NCBI RefSeq assembly: GCF_040702995.1 | Contig: NZ_CP159992.1 | Span: 3,931,501-3,995,500, forward strand | DNA: 64,000 nucleotides | Reading direction: 5' to 3' | From: Paenibacillus sp. AN1007 | GTDB lineage: Bacteria; Bacillota; Bacilli; Paenibacillales; Paenibacillaceae | Shown here: piece by piece, positions 25,712 through 35,986 of the stretch | How the letters are laid out: each line of letters starts with the position of its first letter | How positions within the stretch are numbered: the first letter of the stretch is position 1 | Notes under the pieces: generated by a model | Database searches by the model: none | What the model was told of the DNA's origin: nothing | What the model saw: the letters and a program-made list of their open reading frames with translations, nothing else | Translations under genes and position numbers: made by a program

Positions 25712-28585
25712 TTACCTCCCCAGTGGAATATTATTCTTCGCCGTTTGTTTTAGCGCTGCTGTAATGATTAATTGCTGCTCCATGCTGTGCACAAGCTGAT
25801 AACCGCTGGAAGGACTTGCATGTTCCGGACGGCCTTCATATCTTACGGTTGTGCCTTCAGGCGCAATTTCGCGAAGACGAGGCTCCATATACGTCCAGGC
25901 TCCCATGTTTTTGTTCTCTTCCTGCACCCATACTAGCTCTTTTAATTGGCTGAAACGCGCAAGTACACGTTTGATCTCTTCCGCTGGGAACGGATAGAGC
26001 TGCTCAACACGGATGATGTGAAGCCAGGACCAGTCTCCTTTATCCTTTTCAATCGCATCTTCCAGGTCAATGGCAACTTTACCGCTGCACAGAATGATTC
26101 GTTCTACCCGATCCGGCTTCGTACCGAGACCTGGCTGCTCCAACACAAGTTCAAACTTGCCCTCACTGAATTCTACAGCCGGTGACGCCACACGCGGATT
26201 ACGGATCAAACTTTTTGGTGACATCATCACAAGCGGACGTGCATCTTCCGTCTCCGTTAATGAAGCCTGACGACGCAGGAGATGGAAATACTGTGAAGCA
26301 CTCGACAGATTCACCACTGTCATATTGTCTTCAGCACACAGCTGAAGGAAACGTTCCAGACGTGCACTTGTGTGTTCCGGTCCCTGACCTTCGTTTGCGT
26401 GAGGAAGAAGCATTACCAGACTTGATTTTTGAGACCATTTCGCCCGGCCTGCCGATACAAACTGGTCAAAGATCACTTGTGCACAGTTTGCAAAATCACC
26501 GAATTGAGCTTCCCAGATCACAAGTGTTTCTGGAGAATATACGTTGTATCCATACTCGAATCCAACAACAGATTCTTCAGACAGCGGGCTGTTGTAGATC
26601 GCAAACGATGCTTTTGCCTGCGGCAGATGATGCAGCGGACAGAATTTATCACCGTTCTTCGAATCATGCAGTACCAGGTTACGGTGAGCAAAGGTTGCCC
26701 GCTCTGCATCCTGACCGCTGATACGGATCGGCTTACCGTCTGCCAGAATAGTTGCAAATGCCAGCGTTTCCGCAAGGCTCCAGTCCACTTTTTCCCCTTC
26801 ATTCAGAGCAGTACTCCGGCGCTGCAAAATCCGCTGCAGCTTTGGATATACATTAAACGTTTCAGGCCATTTCAGAAGATCCGCATTAATGCTGCGCAGT
26901 TGGTCCAGCGGTACTGCTGTTGGCGTAATTGCAACAGCCTCGGACTCGCTAATGTTGCGCTGGTAATATTCATGCACTTCATTTTTCTTCATCTGATCGT
27001 AGGCTTCTTTCAGGCGATTAGCTACGCCATCACGAACCTTGGTGATGAAGGCATCATCGATGACAGATTCCTTCTTGAGCATATCCTGATACAGATGGCT
27101 GACTGTCGGATGATTCTTCACCTTGTCATAAACAAGCGGCTGTGTCGTTTCAGGATCATCCGTCTCGTTGTGACCATAACGGCGGTATCCGATCAGGTCA
27201 ATCAGGAAGTCCTTTTTGAACCGGTTGCGGTATTCCGCAGCCATGCGGACTGCTGCAATACATGCCTCAGGGTTGTCTGCGTTCACATGCACAATCGGAA
27301 TTTCATAACCTTTGGCAAGGTCACTTGCATAGTAGGTTGAACGAGAATCGCTGCTGTCTGTAGTGAAGCCAAGGCGATTGTTCACGATAATATGAATGGT
27401 TCCGCCATTCTGGTATCCCGGCAGCGCCTTAAAGTTCAATGTCTCGGCTACAATGCCTTCTCCAGGGAATGCGGCATCCCCGTGCATCAAAATAGTTGCT
27501 GCCTTCGTTACATCCTGCTTCGGATAACCAGGTTCACGGCGATCATCCTGAGCTGCACGTGCGAAGCCCTGCACAACCGGATTCACATATTCCAGATGGC
27601 TCGGGTTGTTGGCGAGTGTCAGGCGAGCCTGCACAGTTTCCCCGTCTTTTACAAAACGGTTCGCGCCCATATGATATTTGACATCCCCCGTCCAGCCATA
27701 GTTGATTCCGGTAGAACCTTCAGATGGAACCAAATCTTTGTTCGGGGCATGGTGGAATTCAGAGAAAATTTTGCTGTATGGCTTGCCCAGAACATGAGCG
27801 AGAACGTTTAGACGTCCGCGGTGAGCCATACCCATCAGAATGTGGCTGGAACCTGCTTCTGTCATAAGACGAACCGCTTCGTCCAGCATCGGTACAAGCA
27901 CATCGTTACCTTCAATAGAGAAGCGCTTCTGTCCTACAAATGTTTTGTGCAGGAAATCTTCAAACTGCTCGGCTTCAACCAAACGCTCCAGCAGTGCTGT
28001 ACGTTCATTCTGGGTAAGCGGAGCCGGAGATGTACGGGATTCTGCACGGCGGTTCAGCCACTCACGTTCCTGTACTTCGTGCACATGACTGAATTCGTAA
28101 GCAATAGGTCCGGTATAGATTTGGCGAAGACGCTGAATCGCATCCCACCCCGTCGCTGTCTGACCATCTGCACCTTCCCAGATCAGGGAAGCAGGCAGTG
28201 CCTTCAAGTCTTCTTCATTTAATTGAAAATGCTTTGGTTCCAGCAGGGATGTATCGGTTGCTTCACTGATCCCGAGCGGATCAATATCTGCAGCCAGATG
28301 ACCATACGTACGAATATTCCATACGAGCTTACCCGCTGTAACCGCTTTCTGCAATAATTGAATATCTACGCTTCCGGATGCAGTTTGGGCATTCCCGGAA
28401 TTCGAAAGAGTCTCTGCACCTCTGCCAGACATCGGCGGTGCACCCCATTGTTCAAACAATTCACGATAAGCCGGTGTCACTGCACCCGGATCTTGGGTGT
28501 ATAATTCATATTGTTCTTGTACGTATCCCATATTGGGACCATAATAACTCTCCCAGGGTTTCATGTTGCCTTTCTCGATCGTCAT
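25712..28585 (-). CDS. odhA: 2-oxoglutarate dehydrogenase E1
   Basis: 957 residues. Recognisable parts are the thiamine-binding region ([33 protein letters not shown]), [14 protein letters not shown], and the C-terminal transketolase-like part with [20 protein letters not shown]. The start [18 protein letters not shown] is preceded by GGAGGGAACGTCG; the open frame to 28633 has no such site. It decarboxylates 2-oxoglutarate and passes the succinyl group to OdhB. No E3 gene lies in the window, so Lpd is supplied from elsewhere, as is usual in Bacillales. Confidence 0.97.
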   Translation of the reverse strand: MTIEKGNMKPWESYYGPNMGYVQEQYELYTQDPGAVTPAYRELFEQWGAPPMSGRGAETLSNSGNAQTASGSVDIQLLQKAVTAGKLVWNIRTYGHLAADIDPLGISEATDTSLLEPKHFQLNEEDLKALPASLIWEGADGQTATGWDAIQRLRQIYTGPIAYEFSHVHEVQEREWLNRRAESRTSPAPLTQNERTALLERLVEAEQFEDFLHKTFVGQKRFSIEGNDVLVPMLDEAVRLMTEAGSSHILMGMAHRGRLNVLAHVLGKPYSKIFSEFHHAPNKDLVPSEGSTGINYGWTGDVKYHMGANRFVKDGETVQARLTLANNPSHLEYVNPVVQGFARAAQDDRREPGYPKQDVTKAATILMHGDAAFPGEGIVAETLNFKALPGYQNGGTIHIIVNNRLGFTTDSSDSRSTYYASDLAKGYEIPIVHVNADNPEACIAAVRMAAEYRNRFKKDFLIDLIGYRRYGHNETDDPETTQPLVYDKVKNHPTVSHLYQDMLKKESVIDDAFITKVRDGVANRLKEAYDQMKKNEVHEYYQRNISESEAVAITPTAVPLDQLRSINADLLKWPETFNVYPKLQRILQRRSTALNEGEKVDWSLAETLAFATILADGKPIRISGQDAERATFAHRNLVLHDSKNGDKFCPLHHLPQAKASFAIYNSPLSEESVVGFEYGYNVYSPETLVIWEAQFGDFANCAQVIFDQFVSAGRAKWSQKSSLVMLLPHANEGQGPEHTSARLERFLQLCAEDNMTVVNLSSASQYFHLLRRQASLTETEDARPLVMMSPKSLIRNPRVASPAVEFSEGKFELVLEQPGLGTKPDRVERIILCSGKVAIDLEDAIEKDKGDWSWLHIIRVEQLYPFPAEEIKRVLARFSQLKELVWVQEENKNMGAWTYMEPRLREIAPEGTTVRYEGRPEHASPSSGYQLVHSMEQQLIITAALKQTAKNNIPLGR

Positions 28586-29199
28586 CGACGTTCCCTCCGT
28601 CTTGATTTTGTCATAGGGTTTGACGGAAATCATTGAATAAGCCGTAATTCGCGTTCGTTCAACATTTTAAGCGAAATTTTTCATGAAGTCCAATAGTCGT
28701 GCTGTTAGTGGTGATAACGTTGTTCCGACGCTCCCGTCAAAGGTTTGTCTGCGTTTTCAAAATCAAAGTAAAACAATGATTATCTTTACCATCGCACAGA
28801 TGTCGAATAATGTCCTGATCCGTTCGAAGGTATACATCCTTCCACCATTTCGGCGAAGTACGTGTTCTAATATCTATTCTATAAACTTTTACGCTCAGGA
28901 GCATTTCCTATTTTTAGTTCAATTGATGCATAAATTAGATCAATCGAATAATCGGTGCAATTCCGGGCAGGCCTCGAACGCCGGATTCCGCCAAATCCAG
29001 ATCTGATTCCGTATAACCTCCTTATAAGAATTGTGGTCCATTCTGTCTAAAAACAAACCGTCCATTTAAACATTAACCAATTGACATGTTATTCAACAAG
29101 AAATTGGTTTTTCTCAGACTGGCTTGATGAAAAATTCAATAGAATAAGCCGCTCGAATCGTATGACTCCGGCGGCTTCTCTATGATATGATTCATGGTT
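28586..29199. other. Intergenic region upstream of odhA
   Basis: About 610 AT-rich bases without a credible gene. It contains a cre-like site (28746-28759) about 160 bases upstream of odhA, and near 29150-29176 a short hairpin (AAGCCGC/GCGGCTT arms) that may end the neighbouring NUDIX transcript weakly or be incidental. An open plus-strand frame at 28683-29006 has no ribosome binding site and no recognisable protein. Confidence 0.55.
28746..28759. promoter_or_regulatory. cre-like site upstream of odhAB
   Basis: TGTCTGCGTTTTCA fits TGWNANCGNTNWCA with one mismatch. odhAB is known to be glucose-repressed in Bacillus subtilis, so a CcpA site here is plausible. Confidence 0.45.
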
Positions 29200-29628
29200 T
29201 CAGATCCAATTTATCATATATCGGGCAAAGGGAGTTAACTCGAGACCTTTCACCTGCTCCAGTGTAAACCACGCTGCTCCCAGCGAGTCTTCTCCATCAG
29301 GTTCTCTTCTGATATACTGCAGCTGATCATCCTGCAAAGCGGTAATATTGTAGAGTATACCAATATGGTGTACTTCCTCCGGTTCACCTTGATATTCCCA
29401 CTCTATCCTGTTGGATTGTGAAGAATGAATGGTCAGCTGCAGCGGAGTGAGTCCCGTTTCTTCCTCAAATTCACGTTTCAATGCCGCTTCCGGCTGCTCC
29501 CCGAATTCCATTCTCCCGCCAGGCAGATCCCATTTCCCGCAGTAAGGTCCACGAGCCTTCTGAATTAAAAGACAGGATCGTTCCCGCACGGCCAGTCCAT
29601 ATACACCCACATGAGTGTGCCTGTTCAT
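29200..29628 (-). CDS. NUDIX hydrolase
   Basis: 142 residues with a complete NUDIX box, GGRMEFGEQPEAALKREFEE followed by ETGLTP (about residues 37-62), binding the catalytic metal. It hydrolyses a nucleoside-diphosphate-linked substrate that cannot be specified. The N-terminal GVYGLAVRERSCLLIQKARG and GKWDLPGG are of the common small single-domain type. It sits 66 bases after the GNAT gene in the same direction and may be co-transcribed. Confidence 0.88.
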   Translation of the reverse strand: MNRHTHVGVYGLAVRERSCLLIQKARGPYCGKWDLPGGRMEFGEQPEAALKREFEEETGLTPLQLTIHSSQSNRIEWEYQGEPEEVHHIGILYNITALQDDQLQYIRREPDGEDSLGAAWFTLEQVKGLELTPFARYMINWI

Positions 29629-29693
29629 ATCCCAGCCCCCCTTTTTTCGTGCTCTTGCGCCTCTCGAAGACTTATGCGTATTCTGCTCCAGCC

Positions 29694-30179
29694 TTACTTC
29701 TTGTCCTCCTCGGTTGCTGATTCCAGGTCGATGGCCAGGCGAATCATATCTACACAGCGTATGCCGTTCTCTATAATTTCTTCTTCATAATGCCTTACGA
29801 AATAATCGCGATCTACTCCCGTAATTCGAAAACCGCAGCGCTGGTACAGCTTCAATTGATGCAAACTGGAATTCCCCGTGCCAATCTCCAATATGCTGCA
29901 CCCAAGCCTTCTCGCAGCTTCCATTGCTTCTTTAATCATGTGTTTACCAACACCTTGTCCCTGCAGCTCCTCCTGTACGGCGATGTTAACAATCTCTGCA
30001 GTCTCCGGGCGAGTCTTGAGCAGTACAAACTCTCCTACCATCTCTCCTTCATACTCCGCGATGAAACAAACGCCTCTGCTGAGGTATTCGTCCACAATGG
30101 CTTTTGAAGGATCTGCCATCAGCAGGAGTCCGTACGGTTTTTCTTCATCCCAGTCCAATATCCGGAACGACAAGTTCAT
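29694..30179 (-). CDS. GNAT family N-acetyltransferase
   Basis: 161 residues. The acetyl-CoA motif is VQEELQGQGVGKHMIKEAM, and the C-terminal KLYQRCGFRITGVDRDYF is typical of the family. The start MNLSFRILDWDEEK follows AGGTGGGG six bases upstream. Of the aminoglycoside/small-amine acetyltransferase type in general shape; substrate unknown. Confidence 0.85.
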   Translation of the reverse strand: MNLSFRILDWDEEKPYGLLLMADPSKAIVDEYLSRGVCFIAEYEGEMVGEFVLLKTRPETAEIVNIAVQEELQGQGVGKHMIKEAMEAARRLGCSILEIGTGNSSLHQLKLYQRCGFRITGVDRDYFVRHYEEEIIENGIRCVDMIRLAIDLESATEEDKK

Positions 30180-30326
30180 GCCAATCCCCACCTTTTCTCA
30201 TCATACAATTTTTTCTCCTCCATGCCTTTTGCAGAAGCCTATGTATGGCAGATCTACAAATTACTCATCCCACATTTTAGTGAGGTCCCTGATGCTGCTT
30301 ATAACGCTGCTGCTGCACAATCTATG

Positions 30327-30761
30327 TTAGTCACTCTGTCTGCTGCTGATATTTCCCGCTTGATTGGAATAACGACGGATGGACATGCCCGTTGATCTCC
30401 GCATCCCATGTTTCTCATAAAATTGCTGTACTTCCGCATCACACAGAAGGTCAATCATATATAACCCCTCAAGCCGCTGGAGCATACGCTGGACAAGCCT
30501 ACTTCCAATAAGCTGATTTTTGTACTCCGGCAGCACTTCCAGTAGAGGAATGTAGGCACTGAGTACCCCATCCGAGATGGCTTGAATGAATCCCACAACC
30601 CTGCCGGTATCTTCATCGACAGCCAGTTCAACAGCATAGGACTGCTCCAGCAATTTTAGAAACGTTGACGTAGAGGGCGGATTAGGCCACCCATCAAAGA
30701 AACCTCCACTAAGCTGCTCGCAGTCTAATCCCACAAGCGTATCCTGAAAAATGATTCCCAA
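30327..30761 (-). CDS. GNAT family N-acetyltransferase
   Basis: 144 residues starting with TTG after GGAGGTGAAGGTGC. The segments VGFIQAISDGVLSAYIPLLEVLPEYKN, GSRLVQRMLQRL and VQQFYEKHGMRR correspond to beta-4, the CoA loop and the C-terminal motif. Substrate unknown. The short tail GNISSRQSD is not part of the fold. Confidence 0.83.
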   Translation of the reverse strand: MGIIFQDTLVGLDCEQLSGGFFDGWPNPPSTSTFLKLLEQSYAVELAVDEDTGRVVGFIQAISDGVLSAYIPLLEVLPEYKNQLIGSRLVQRMLQRLEGLYMIDLLCDAEVQQFYEKHGMRRSTGMSIRRYSNQAGNISSRQSD

Positions 30762-30848
30762 GCACCTTCACCTCCGTAAAAAGACTAAACTTCATTATAT
30801 CATAATATCTGGAACAAAATATATAGATATGGATACTATGCCGGTGTT

Positions 30849-31223
30849 CTATTCCCCCAGGCTCAAATGCTCATGAACCAGTTTCCAAGCACCTTCGTCA
30901 TCTTTTACAAATACATTCGTTGCTCTACCCTGCCCTGAAGCATGCTTGCCCCGAACGTATCCTTCCCAGTGATAAGTGTAGGTACATACAGCCTGATGCT
31001 CGTCCACAGCAATCCAATGCACGTTCTCCGCACGATATACCTCTTCTTTTACTGTCTCCCAGGCATTTTCGAAGTAAGCCTGAATCTCATTCAGGGTTGT
31101 GCAGGAAGTACCTGTGAACCAATACAGTGCATTCGGGGCAAGCAGCCTGCTTACCTCGTCAAATTGATGTGTGTTTGTTGCTTCAATATACGCACGCAGC
31201 GCCTGTTCATGCCCCATAACCAT
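30849..31223 (-). CDS. SnoaL/NTF2-like protein (DUF4440-type)
   Basis: 124 residues. ALRAYIEATNTHQFDEVSRLLAPNALYWFTG is the helical start of an NTF2-like cone fold, and GRATNVFVKDDEGAWKLVHEHLS is the closing beta sheet. Such proteins are ligand-binding or small hydrolase/isomerase folds; the role here is unknown. The start (31223, or ATG at 31217) overlaps the end of the upstream NUDIX gene, and AAGGGATGAG lies just before, indicating coupling. Confidence 0.8.
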   Translation of the reverse strand: MVMGHEQALRAYIEATNTHQFDEVSRLLAPNALYWFTGTSCTTLNEIQAYFENAWETVKEEVYRAENVHWIAVDEHQAVCTYTYHWEGYVRGKHASGQGRATNVFVKDDEGAWKLVHEHLSLGE

Positions 31224-31722
31224 AATGCTCATCCCTTCTGTTATCTGTGTATGTTTTGAAGGTCTCCTGCAGCGTTTGTCCGCTGGACTTCTCCCAGACG
31301 ACACTTCGTTCAAATGTACCTGCATTGAAAAAACGTGGAAAACGCTCTGCAAACCAGTCCTGCATTGGCAGCTCCAATGCCTGTTTCAATGATATCCATA
31401 GAAGCTCTCCCTCCGGCGGATTGGCCATCAGTTCCCCCTCAAATGCAGTAACCAGGTAGTTAAAGACCATGTACCTCAAACCCTGCTCCGGATCACAGAA
31501 CTCATCCAGCCCCTTGTACGTAATCTGCTTCACAATAAGCCCTGTTTCCTCGCGAACTTCACGAATGGCTCCATCCACGATACTTTCGGGGAATTCCACT
31601 TTCCCTCCAGGCGCAATGTATCCCGGAAACCCTTTATGATTCGGCCTGTTCATTAGTAAAACCTGATCGGAATCCGGGTTCCAGACCATACACATCGTAT
31701 AGATCTCAACGTGATGATTCAT
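31207..31722 (-). CDS. NUDIX hydrolase (8-oxo-dGTP diphosphatase-like)
   Basis: 171 residues. The NUDIX box is GGKVEFPESIVDGAIREVRE followed by ETGLIV. MCMVWNPDSDQVLLMNRPNHKGFPGYIAPGG is of the MutT/YtkD-like type, and the C-terminal FFNAGTFERSVVWEKSSGQTL is an extension seen in this subgroup. The start MNHHVEIYTM follows GGGGGAGGTCAGGC. It is the first gene of a two-gene unit with the SnoaL-like protein. Confidence 0.87.
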   Translation of the reverse strand: MNHHVEIYTMCMVWNPDSDQVLLMNRPNHKGFPGYIAPGGKVEFPESIVDGAIREVREETGLIVKQITYKGLDEFCDPEQGLRYMVFNYLVTAFEGELMANPPEGELLWISLKQALELPMQDWFAERFPRFFNAGTFERSVVWEKSSGQTLQETFKTYTDNRRDEHYGYGA

Positions 31723-31841
31723 GCCTGACCTCCCCCAATATATGTTTTTCTCACGGCTCATTATCATTTCTGGAAATCATGTGTTTATTCCTGCTGTATG
31801 AAATGTATATAGATTCCTTTTCTTAAACACACATCTAAAAG

Positions 31842-31853
31842 ACGGACGTCCGT
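31842..31853. repeat. 12-base perfect palindrome ACGGACGTCCGT
   Basis: Perfect palindrome with an ACGT core between the NUDIX gene start and the DUF3891 gene end. It might be an operator or incidental. Confidence 0.35.
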
Positions 31854-31941
31854 AACTCCAGATGCCCGCCTGAATGAACTCGTTTGTATGCTGTTCTGAC
31901 TTGAATGTTCTGAACTGAAATCAATCAGGATATGCCTTAGT

Positions 31942-32730
31942 TCAGGATAATTCTGTGATCAGTACCCGGCGTTTCTTCCAACCGGCTCGACGATAAGCCT
32001 GTAACATTCCAAATTTGCGGATGCTTGCCTTGGGCAGCACCTTGGTTGACATACTTACTTCGAACTGCTCGTCAAATGGAAAAAAAGATAATCCTACTTT
32101 CTCGCCCGATACCCACTCGGCCTGGATGGTCTGGCTTGGACAGGCGTCAAAGCCGCAGCCAAGTCCTTCTGCAAAGAAATCATAACGCGCTGCAGGTGTA
32201 CCCGGCTCTTCCATACATAAGAAGAGACTGAGCTGATCACAGAACAGCATTACGCCTACATCATTTTTCAGCTGCCCTTCCAGCGCTGCGGCATCCCCGC
32301 CAAGCTCTTTCTTCCAACTTTCCTGCTGCTGCTGTTCTTCCAGCAGATATTCTCTGATGTCATCATCATCCTCTGGGTTTGCTCCCAACGTTTTCTGAAA
32401 CAGTTCTGTGTACATCAGACTGCACAGCAAACCGGCATACGGACTTTGCTGTCTCACTTCCTCGATTCCCTTGCGATAAAATACAAAGCGCGGGCGCAGC
32501 GGAAAATCCCGAAAGGAGTATGGAATCTGATTGTAGTCGTTCCACAATGGTGCAGCATCCAGCTCAATCCAGCCCCGGTCATGCTCCTTCGCAGCGAGAA
32601 CCAGCTCGTCCCGGTGCGGACCATGGGGAAGCCACTCGGTTTTCCAGTGGGCAGCCATCTCCCCGGCAGCAAGTCCATGCTCATGCTGAGCGGTCAAAAC
32701 AAAATCATGCTCTCTCTCATATACGATCAT
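31942..32730 (-). CDS. DUF3891 family protein
   Basis: 262 residues. The N-terminus TAQHEHGLAAGEMAAHW and LAAKEHDRGWIELD carry the conserved His and Asp residues of DUF3891, which resembles an HD-type metal site. PLRPRFVFYRKGIEEV and YAGLLCSLMYTELF are also family-like. Function unknown. The ATG follows GAAGGGTGACAGCAA. Transcribed divergently from coaA. Confidence 0.82.
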   Translation of the reverse strand: MIVYEREHDFVLTAQHEHGLAAGEMAAHWKTEWLPHGPHRDELVLAAKEHDRGWIELDAAPLWNDYNQIPYSFRDFPLRPRFVFYRKGIEEVRQQSPYAGLLCSLMYTELFQKTLGANPEDDDDIREYLLEEQQQQESWKKELGGDAAALEGQLKNDVGVMLFCDQLSLFLCMEEPGTPAARYDFFAEGLGCGFDACPSQTIQAEWVSGEKVGLSFFPFDEQFEVSMSTKVLPKASIRKFGMLQAYRRAGWKKRRVLITELS

Positions 32731-32873
32731 TTGCTGTCACCCTTCCGCATGGTATACGTTGACTTTAACATAAATTGGGTTACACTTTCTTATAAGCCGC
32801 TTTTACGCTGCATTTAAGCTGCCTTATCCTTTATATACATGACGTTGATTATTAAACAGAGCATGTAAAAGTG

Positions 32874-32901
32874 TTGTCAGTTGCCTGAAATTTGGTACAC
32901 T
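32874..32901 (+). promoter_or_regulatory. Sigma-A promoter of coaA
   Basis: TTGTCA (32874-32879), a 16-base spacer and TACACT (32896-32901), about 45 bases before the coaA start. Confidence 0.65.
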
Positions 32902-32946
32902 AATGATTGTGTCTTCGATTACATTACATACAGAAAGCGGGATCTC

Positions 32947-33876
32947 ATGAATTTATACTCACCTTACATCGAGTTTGACCGCAAAGAATGGGCCGAACTC
33001 AAACAACATCAGATCACTCTTCCGCTGACGGAAGCTGAACTGGAACAGTTAAAGGGCTTAAACGAAGAAGTATCCATTCAGGAAGTTGAGGATGTTTATC
33101 TGCCCCTTACCCACTTCATTGACTTATATGCAAGAGCTTCTCGAGATCTTGATCGGCTAACGGCCTCATTTATGAAAAAAGAAGCACTCCACACCCCCTA
33201 TATAATTGGCATCGGGGGCAGCGTTGCTGTGGGAAAAAGTACGGCGGCCCGTCTGCTTCAAGCCCTGCTCGCCAGAGGCAGCAGTAAACCCAAGGTCGAT
33301 CTGGTCACGACGGACGGCTTTTTATACCCGAATGCGGTCCTCGAGGAAAAAGGCATCATGAACCGTAAAGGTTTTCCCGAAAGCTATGATATCAAATCAC
33401 TCATCAAATTCATGGGCGATGTGAAATCAGGCAAGCCTGAAGTGAAAGCACCCGTCTATTCACACCTGGCTTACGATGTGATCCCGGGCGAAGAGAAAAC
33501 GATCTGCCAGCCGGACATTCTGATTATTGAAGGCATCAACGTACTGCAGGTGAAACGGGAGACGCCGTTACTGGTCAGTGATTTCTTTGACTTTTCAATC
33601 TACATTGATGCAGAGGAAGAGCACATAAGGCACTGGTATGTCGAGCGCTTTAAGCTGCTGCGGGAGACCGCTTTTCAAAACGTGAATTCCTTCTTCCATC
33701 AACGATTCGCCAATATTAATGAAGAGGAAACCATTGAAACAGCCAATCAGATCTGGCAGGACATTAACGCCAAAAATCTGCATGAGAACATTTTGCCAAC
33801 CAAAGGACGCGCACGGTTAATTTTGAAAAAAGAAGCCGATCACTCCATTCAGCAGATTCAACTGCGCAAATTGTAA
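32947..33876 (+). CDS. coaA: Pantothenate kinase, type I
   Basis: 309 residues, the usual CoaA length. The P-loop is [37 protein letters not shown] and [16 protein letters not shown] are the pantothenate-site region. It catalyses the first step of CoA synthesis. The start [15 protein letters not shown] is preceded by AGAAAGCGGGATCTC, a modest ribosome binding site; the earlier open frame overlaps the promoter and is rejected. Confidence 0.96.
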   Translation: MNLYSPYIEFDRKEWAELKQHQITLPLTEAELEQLKGLNEEVSIQEVEDVYLPLTHFIDLYARASRDLDRLTASFMKKEALHTPYIIGIGGSVAVGKSTAARLLQALLARGSSKPKVDLVTTDGFLYPNAVLEEKGIMNRKGFPESYDIKSLIKFMGDVKSGKPEVKAPVYSHLAYDVIPGEEKTICQPDILIIEGINVLQVKRETPLLVSDFFDFSIYIDAEEEHIRHWYVERFKLLRETAFQNVNSFFHQRFANINEEETIETANQIWQDINAKNLHENILPTKGRARLILKKEADHSIQQIQLRKL

Positions 33877-33972
33877 TCAGATATCACAGCATCCTCTCTC
33901 GTCAAACGATGGATGTACTGCTTATTACCCGTTAGCTGAACGATAATTATCATATAAAGGAGAGAAAATGAC

Positions 33973-34335
33973 ATGCAAACTCTGATCGTTCTTGGCAGCA
34001 TTATGATGTTTCTGGCCGTTGCATTGGGAGCCTTCGGGGCACACGCACTCAAACGCAAGCTGTCCGCTGATATGATCAAAATCTACGAAACCGGTGTTCA
34101 GTATCATATCGCTCACGGACTCGGCATCATCATGCTTGGACTGTTCGCAGACCGATTACCCTCCACATCCCTTGTCATGACCTCGGGTTGGCTCTTGTTT
34201 GCCGGAATCCTCCTGTTCTCCGGGAGCCTCTACACGTTGAGTATTACAGGCGTCCGCAAGTGGGGAGCCGTTACACCACTAGGCGGAGTGGCCTTTCTAG
34301 CAGGCTGGGTCACTTTGCTGATCGCAGCACTGTAA
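33973..34335 (+). CDS. DUF423 membrane protein (YwdK/YgdD family)
   Basis: 120 residues with four membrane helices. The N-terminus LGSIMMFLAVALGAFGAHAL with the following YETGVQYHIAHGLGIIMLG is the DUF423 signature. Function of the family is not established. ATG preceded by AAGGAGAGAAAATGAC. It lies about 95 bases after coaA and is followed by a terminator. Confidence 0.92.
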   Translation: MQTLIVLGSIMMFLAVALGAFGAHALKRKLSADMIKIYETGVQYHIAHGLGIIMLGLFADRLPSTSLVMTSGWLLFAGILLFSGSLYTLSITGVRKWGAVTPLGGVAFLAGWVTLLIAAL

Positions 34336-34366
34336 GCAACCAGCAGCTTCCATACCGTTTAATTAC

Positions 34367-34406
34367 GTGTTCCGACTGAACGAAAGTGATGTCGGAACAC
34401 TTTTTT
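34367..34406. terminator. Terminator between the DUF423 gene and the histidine phosphatase
   Basis: GTGTTCCGAC / GTCGGAACAC stem (34367-34376, 34391-34400) followed on the plus strand by TTTTTT; ends coaA-DUF423 and faces the convergent gene. Confidence 0.88.
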
Positions 34407-34408
34407 AT

Positions 34409-34987
34409 TTAATCCGGCCACAGTCTCGTCATACTGACCTTGTGTTCAGCCTCCTTGGTTATCCCCTCATCTGACGATGCCTGTTCGCGCCTCAGAACAT
34501 ATACATCCGGGTTGGACAGCTTGGCCCATTCGGTATAACCAAAAGAAGGATTGTAATGACGAATAATTAACGATAACAGGTTGCCATGTGTGACAACTGC
34601 TCCATTCGGCTCCGGTCTGCTCCAGCATTCCTCCAGCAGTTCCAAACCTCTGGCAGCCGCAGTTCTTGAGGACTCTCCGCCTTCTGCCGTCCAATCTTCA
34701 TCATCATATGTACGTTTCAGCGCATCCATCCAGTCCGGCAGATCGCGAGTACTCAGCACCCGTTCCTGCAGACGTTCATCTATATGAACATGCTGTTTGA
34801 CCGCTGCGCCCAGAGGCACCGCTGTCTGCACCGCCCTTTTCCACGGACTGGATACAATGTAGGAGATTCCGCGACTGGACAGCATATCGGCCAGTTTTTC
34901 GGCCTGTCTGTATCCCTCATCCGTCAGACTTGCGTAAGGCTCCTGTCCTCCGGCTCTCGCGTGACGAATCAGATAAATGGACTCCAT
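34409..34987 (-). CDS. Histidine phosphatase family protein (phosphoglycerate mutase-like)
   Basis: 192 residues. The catalytic histidine is in YLIRHARAGG near the N-terminus (LIRHA in place of the common LIRHG), with YIVSSPWKRAVQTA and VVTHGNLLSLIIRH providing the second histidine. It dephosphorylates an unknown substrate. The ATG at 34987 is eight bases after GGAGG; the alternative GTG at 34996 overlaps that site. It follows racE by about 24 bases and is probably co-transcribed. Confidence 0.88.
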   Translation of the reverse strand: MESIYLIRHARAGGQEPYASLTDEGYRQAEKLADMLSSRGISYIVSSPWKRAVQTAVPLGAAVKQHVHIDERLQERVLSTRDLPDWMDALKRTYDDEDWTAEGGESSRTAAARGLELLEECWSRPEPNGAVVTHGNLLSLIIRHYNPSFGYTEWAKLSNPDVYVLRREQASSDEGITKEAEHKVSMTRLWPD

Positions 34988-35011
34988 CTCTGACACCTCC
35001 GTTGGTCTGGT

Positions 35012-35809
35012 CTAGAGTGATTTTTCTTTGAGATATTGAAGTGCAGTACGCATTTTATCCTGATCTTCCGTTCGGCCCGATGAACTTAGAAAAATTACTT
35101 TGTCTTCCCTTCGCCGTTCTCCGCTTCCAGCCTGCTGCTGCACATGAAGTCCCAGCCGCTGCTTCAGGTGATTCACGGTACCCGTGCTGCCGTCAACGAT
35201 CTGGATATGCTCTGGCAGCACCTTACGCAGAATGGACGTATAGAACGGGTAATGAGTACAGCCCATCACCACCGTACCGTATTGGTCCAAATCCAGATTG
35301 GACAGCTTGGAGCGGAAGTAGGCTGCTGTTTGTACCGGGTCAAACTCAAGCTGTTCGCACCACTCCACGAGCTCCGGGAGCGCAAGTGAGTCAACGCGGT
35401 GCTCATCATCAACACGCGATACCAATTCGTTATACTTCGTTTGACTCAGGGTCAGAGTCGTAGCAAACACAAGCACCCGCTTGCCATTGTCCCGGTTCAT
35501 CTCGACGGCGGGCTTGACGGCCGGCTCCATGCCAATAATAGGAATGTCATACATCGAGCGCAGCTCATTAACCGCCAAACTCGTTGCTGTATTGCAAGCA
35601 ATGACAACCGCTTCTGCGTTTTCCCTTACAACCGCTTCTACGCAGGCAAAAATATAATTGCGGACTTCGTCCGCTGACTTGGTTCCATACGGAACATGCA
35701 GTGTATCTGCGTAATATATGTAGGATTCATCCGGAAACTGCTGCAGCGCTTTGTGCAGCACCGTTAATCCACCGATGCCTGAATCAAAAAATGCAATTTT
35801 TTTCGTCAA
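35012..35809 (-). CDS. racE: Glutamate racemase
   Basis: 265 residues. The two catalytic cysteines are in VIACNTATSLAV and VMGCTHYPFY; FDSGIGGLTVL opens the protein as in all MurI/RacE enzymes. It provides D-glutamate for peptidoglycan. The start is TTG (TKKIAFFDSG follows) because GAGGTGA lies five bases upstream and no ATG fits; the open frame to 35866 adds residues foreign to the family. Confidence 0.94.
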   Translation of the reverse strand: MTKKIAFFDSGIGGLTVLHKALQQFPDESYIYYADTLHVPYGTKSADEVRNYIFACVEAVVRENAEAVVIACNTATSLAVNELRSMYDIPIIGMEPAVKPAVEMNRDNGKRVLVFATTLTLSQTKYNELVSRVDDEHRVDSLALPELVEWCEQLEFDPVQTAAYFRSKLSNLDLDQYGTVVMGCTHYPFYTSILRKVLPEHIQIVDGSTGTVNHLKQRLGLHVQQQAGSGERRREDKVIFLSSSGRTEDQDKMRTALQYLKEKSL

Positions 35810-35986
35810 GGATGTCACCTCTATCACGTATTCTTTCGGCTGCAGGAACCGTTCATTACTGCTCATGCTGACTGGAGGTGAAAGTTAAATTAGAGATAGA
35901 TCTGGAGTTAAACGTATTTATACAGTCCTCTATACTGACCAAGTTCTCTTCGTTAAAGTGCAAAAAAATCGTTCGACGAATACAGC

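Noticed and set aside
26429..27340. 303-residue open frame antisense to odhA
   Set aside because: Shadow of odhA in the opposite strand; lacks a start signal and protein features.
28683..29006. 107-residue plus-strand open frame upstream of odhA
   Set aside because: No ribosome binding site, unlike any protein I know, and sits in the control region.
29150..29176. Strong terminator between NUDIX and odhA
   Set aside because: Stem arms are only seven bases with a long loop and no T run; listed only as a possible weak structure.
32881..32946. N-terminal extension of coaA
   Set aside because: Would overlap the -10 region and adds residues not found in CoaA; the ATG at 32947 fits the family start.
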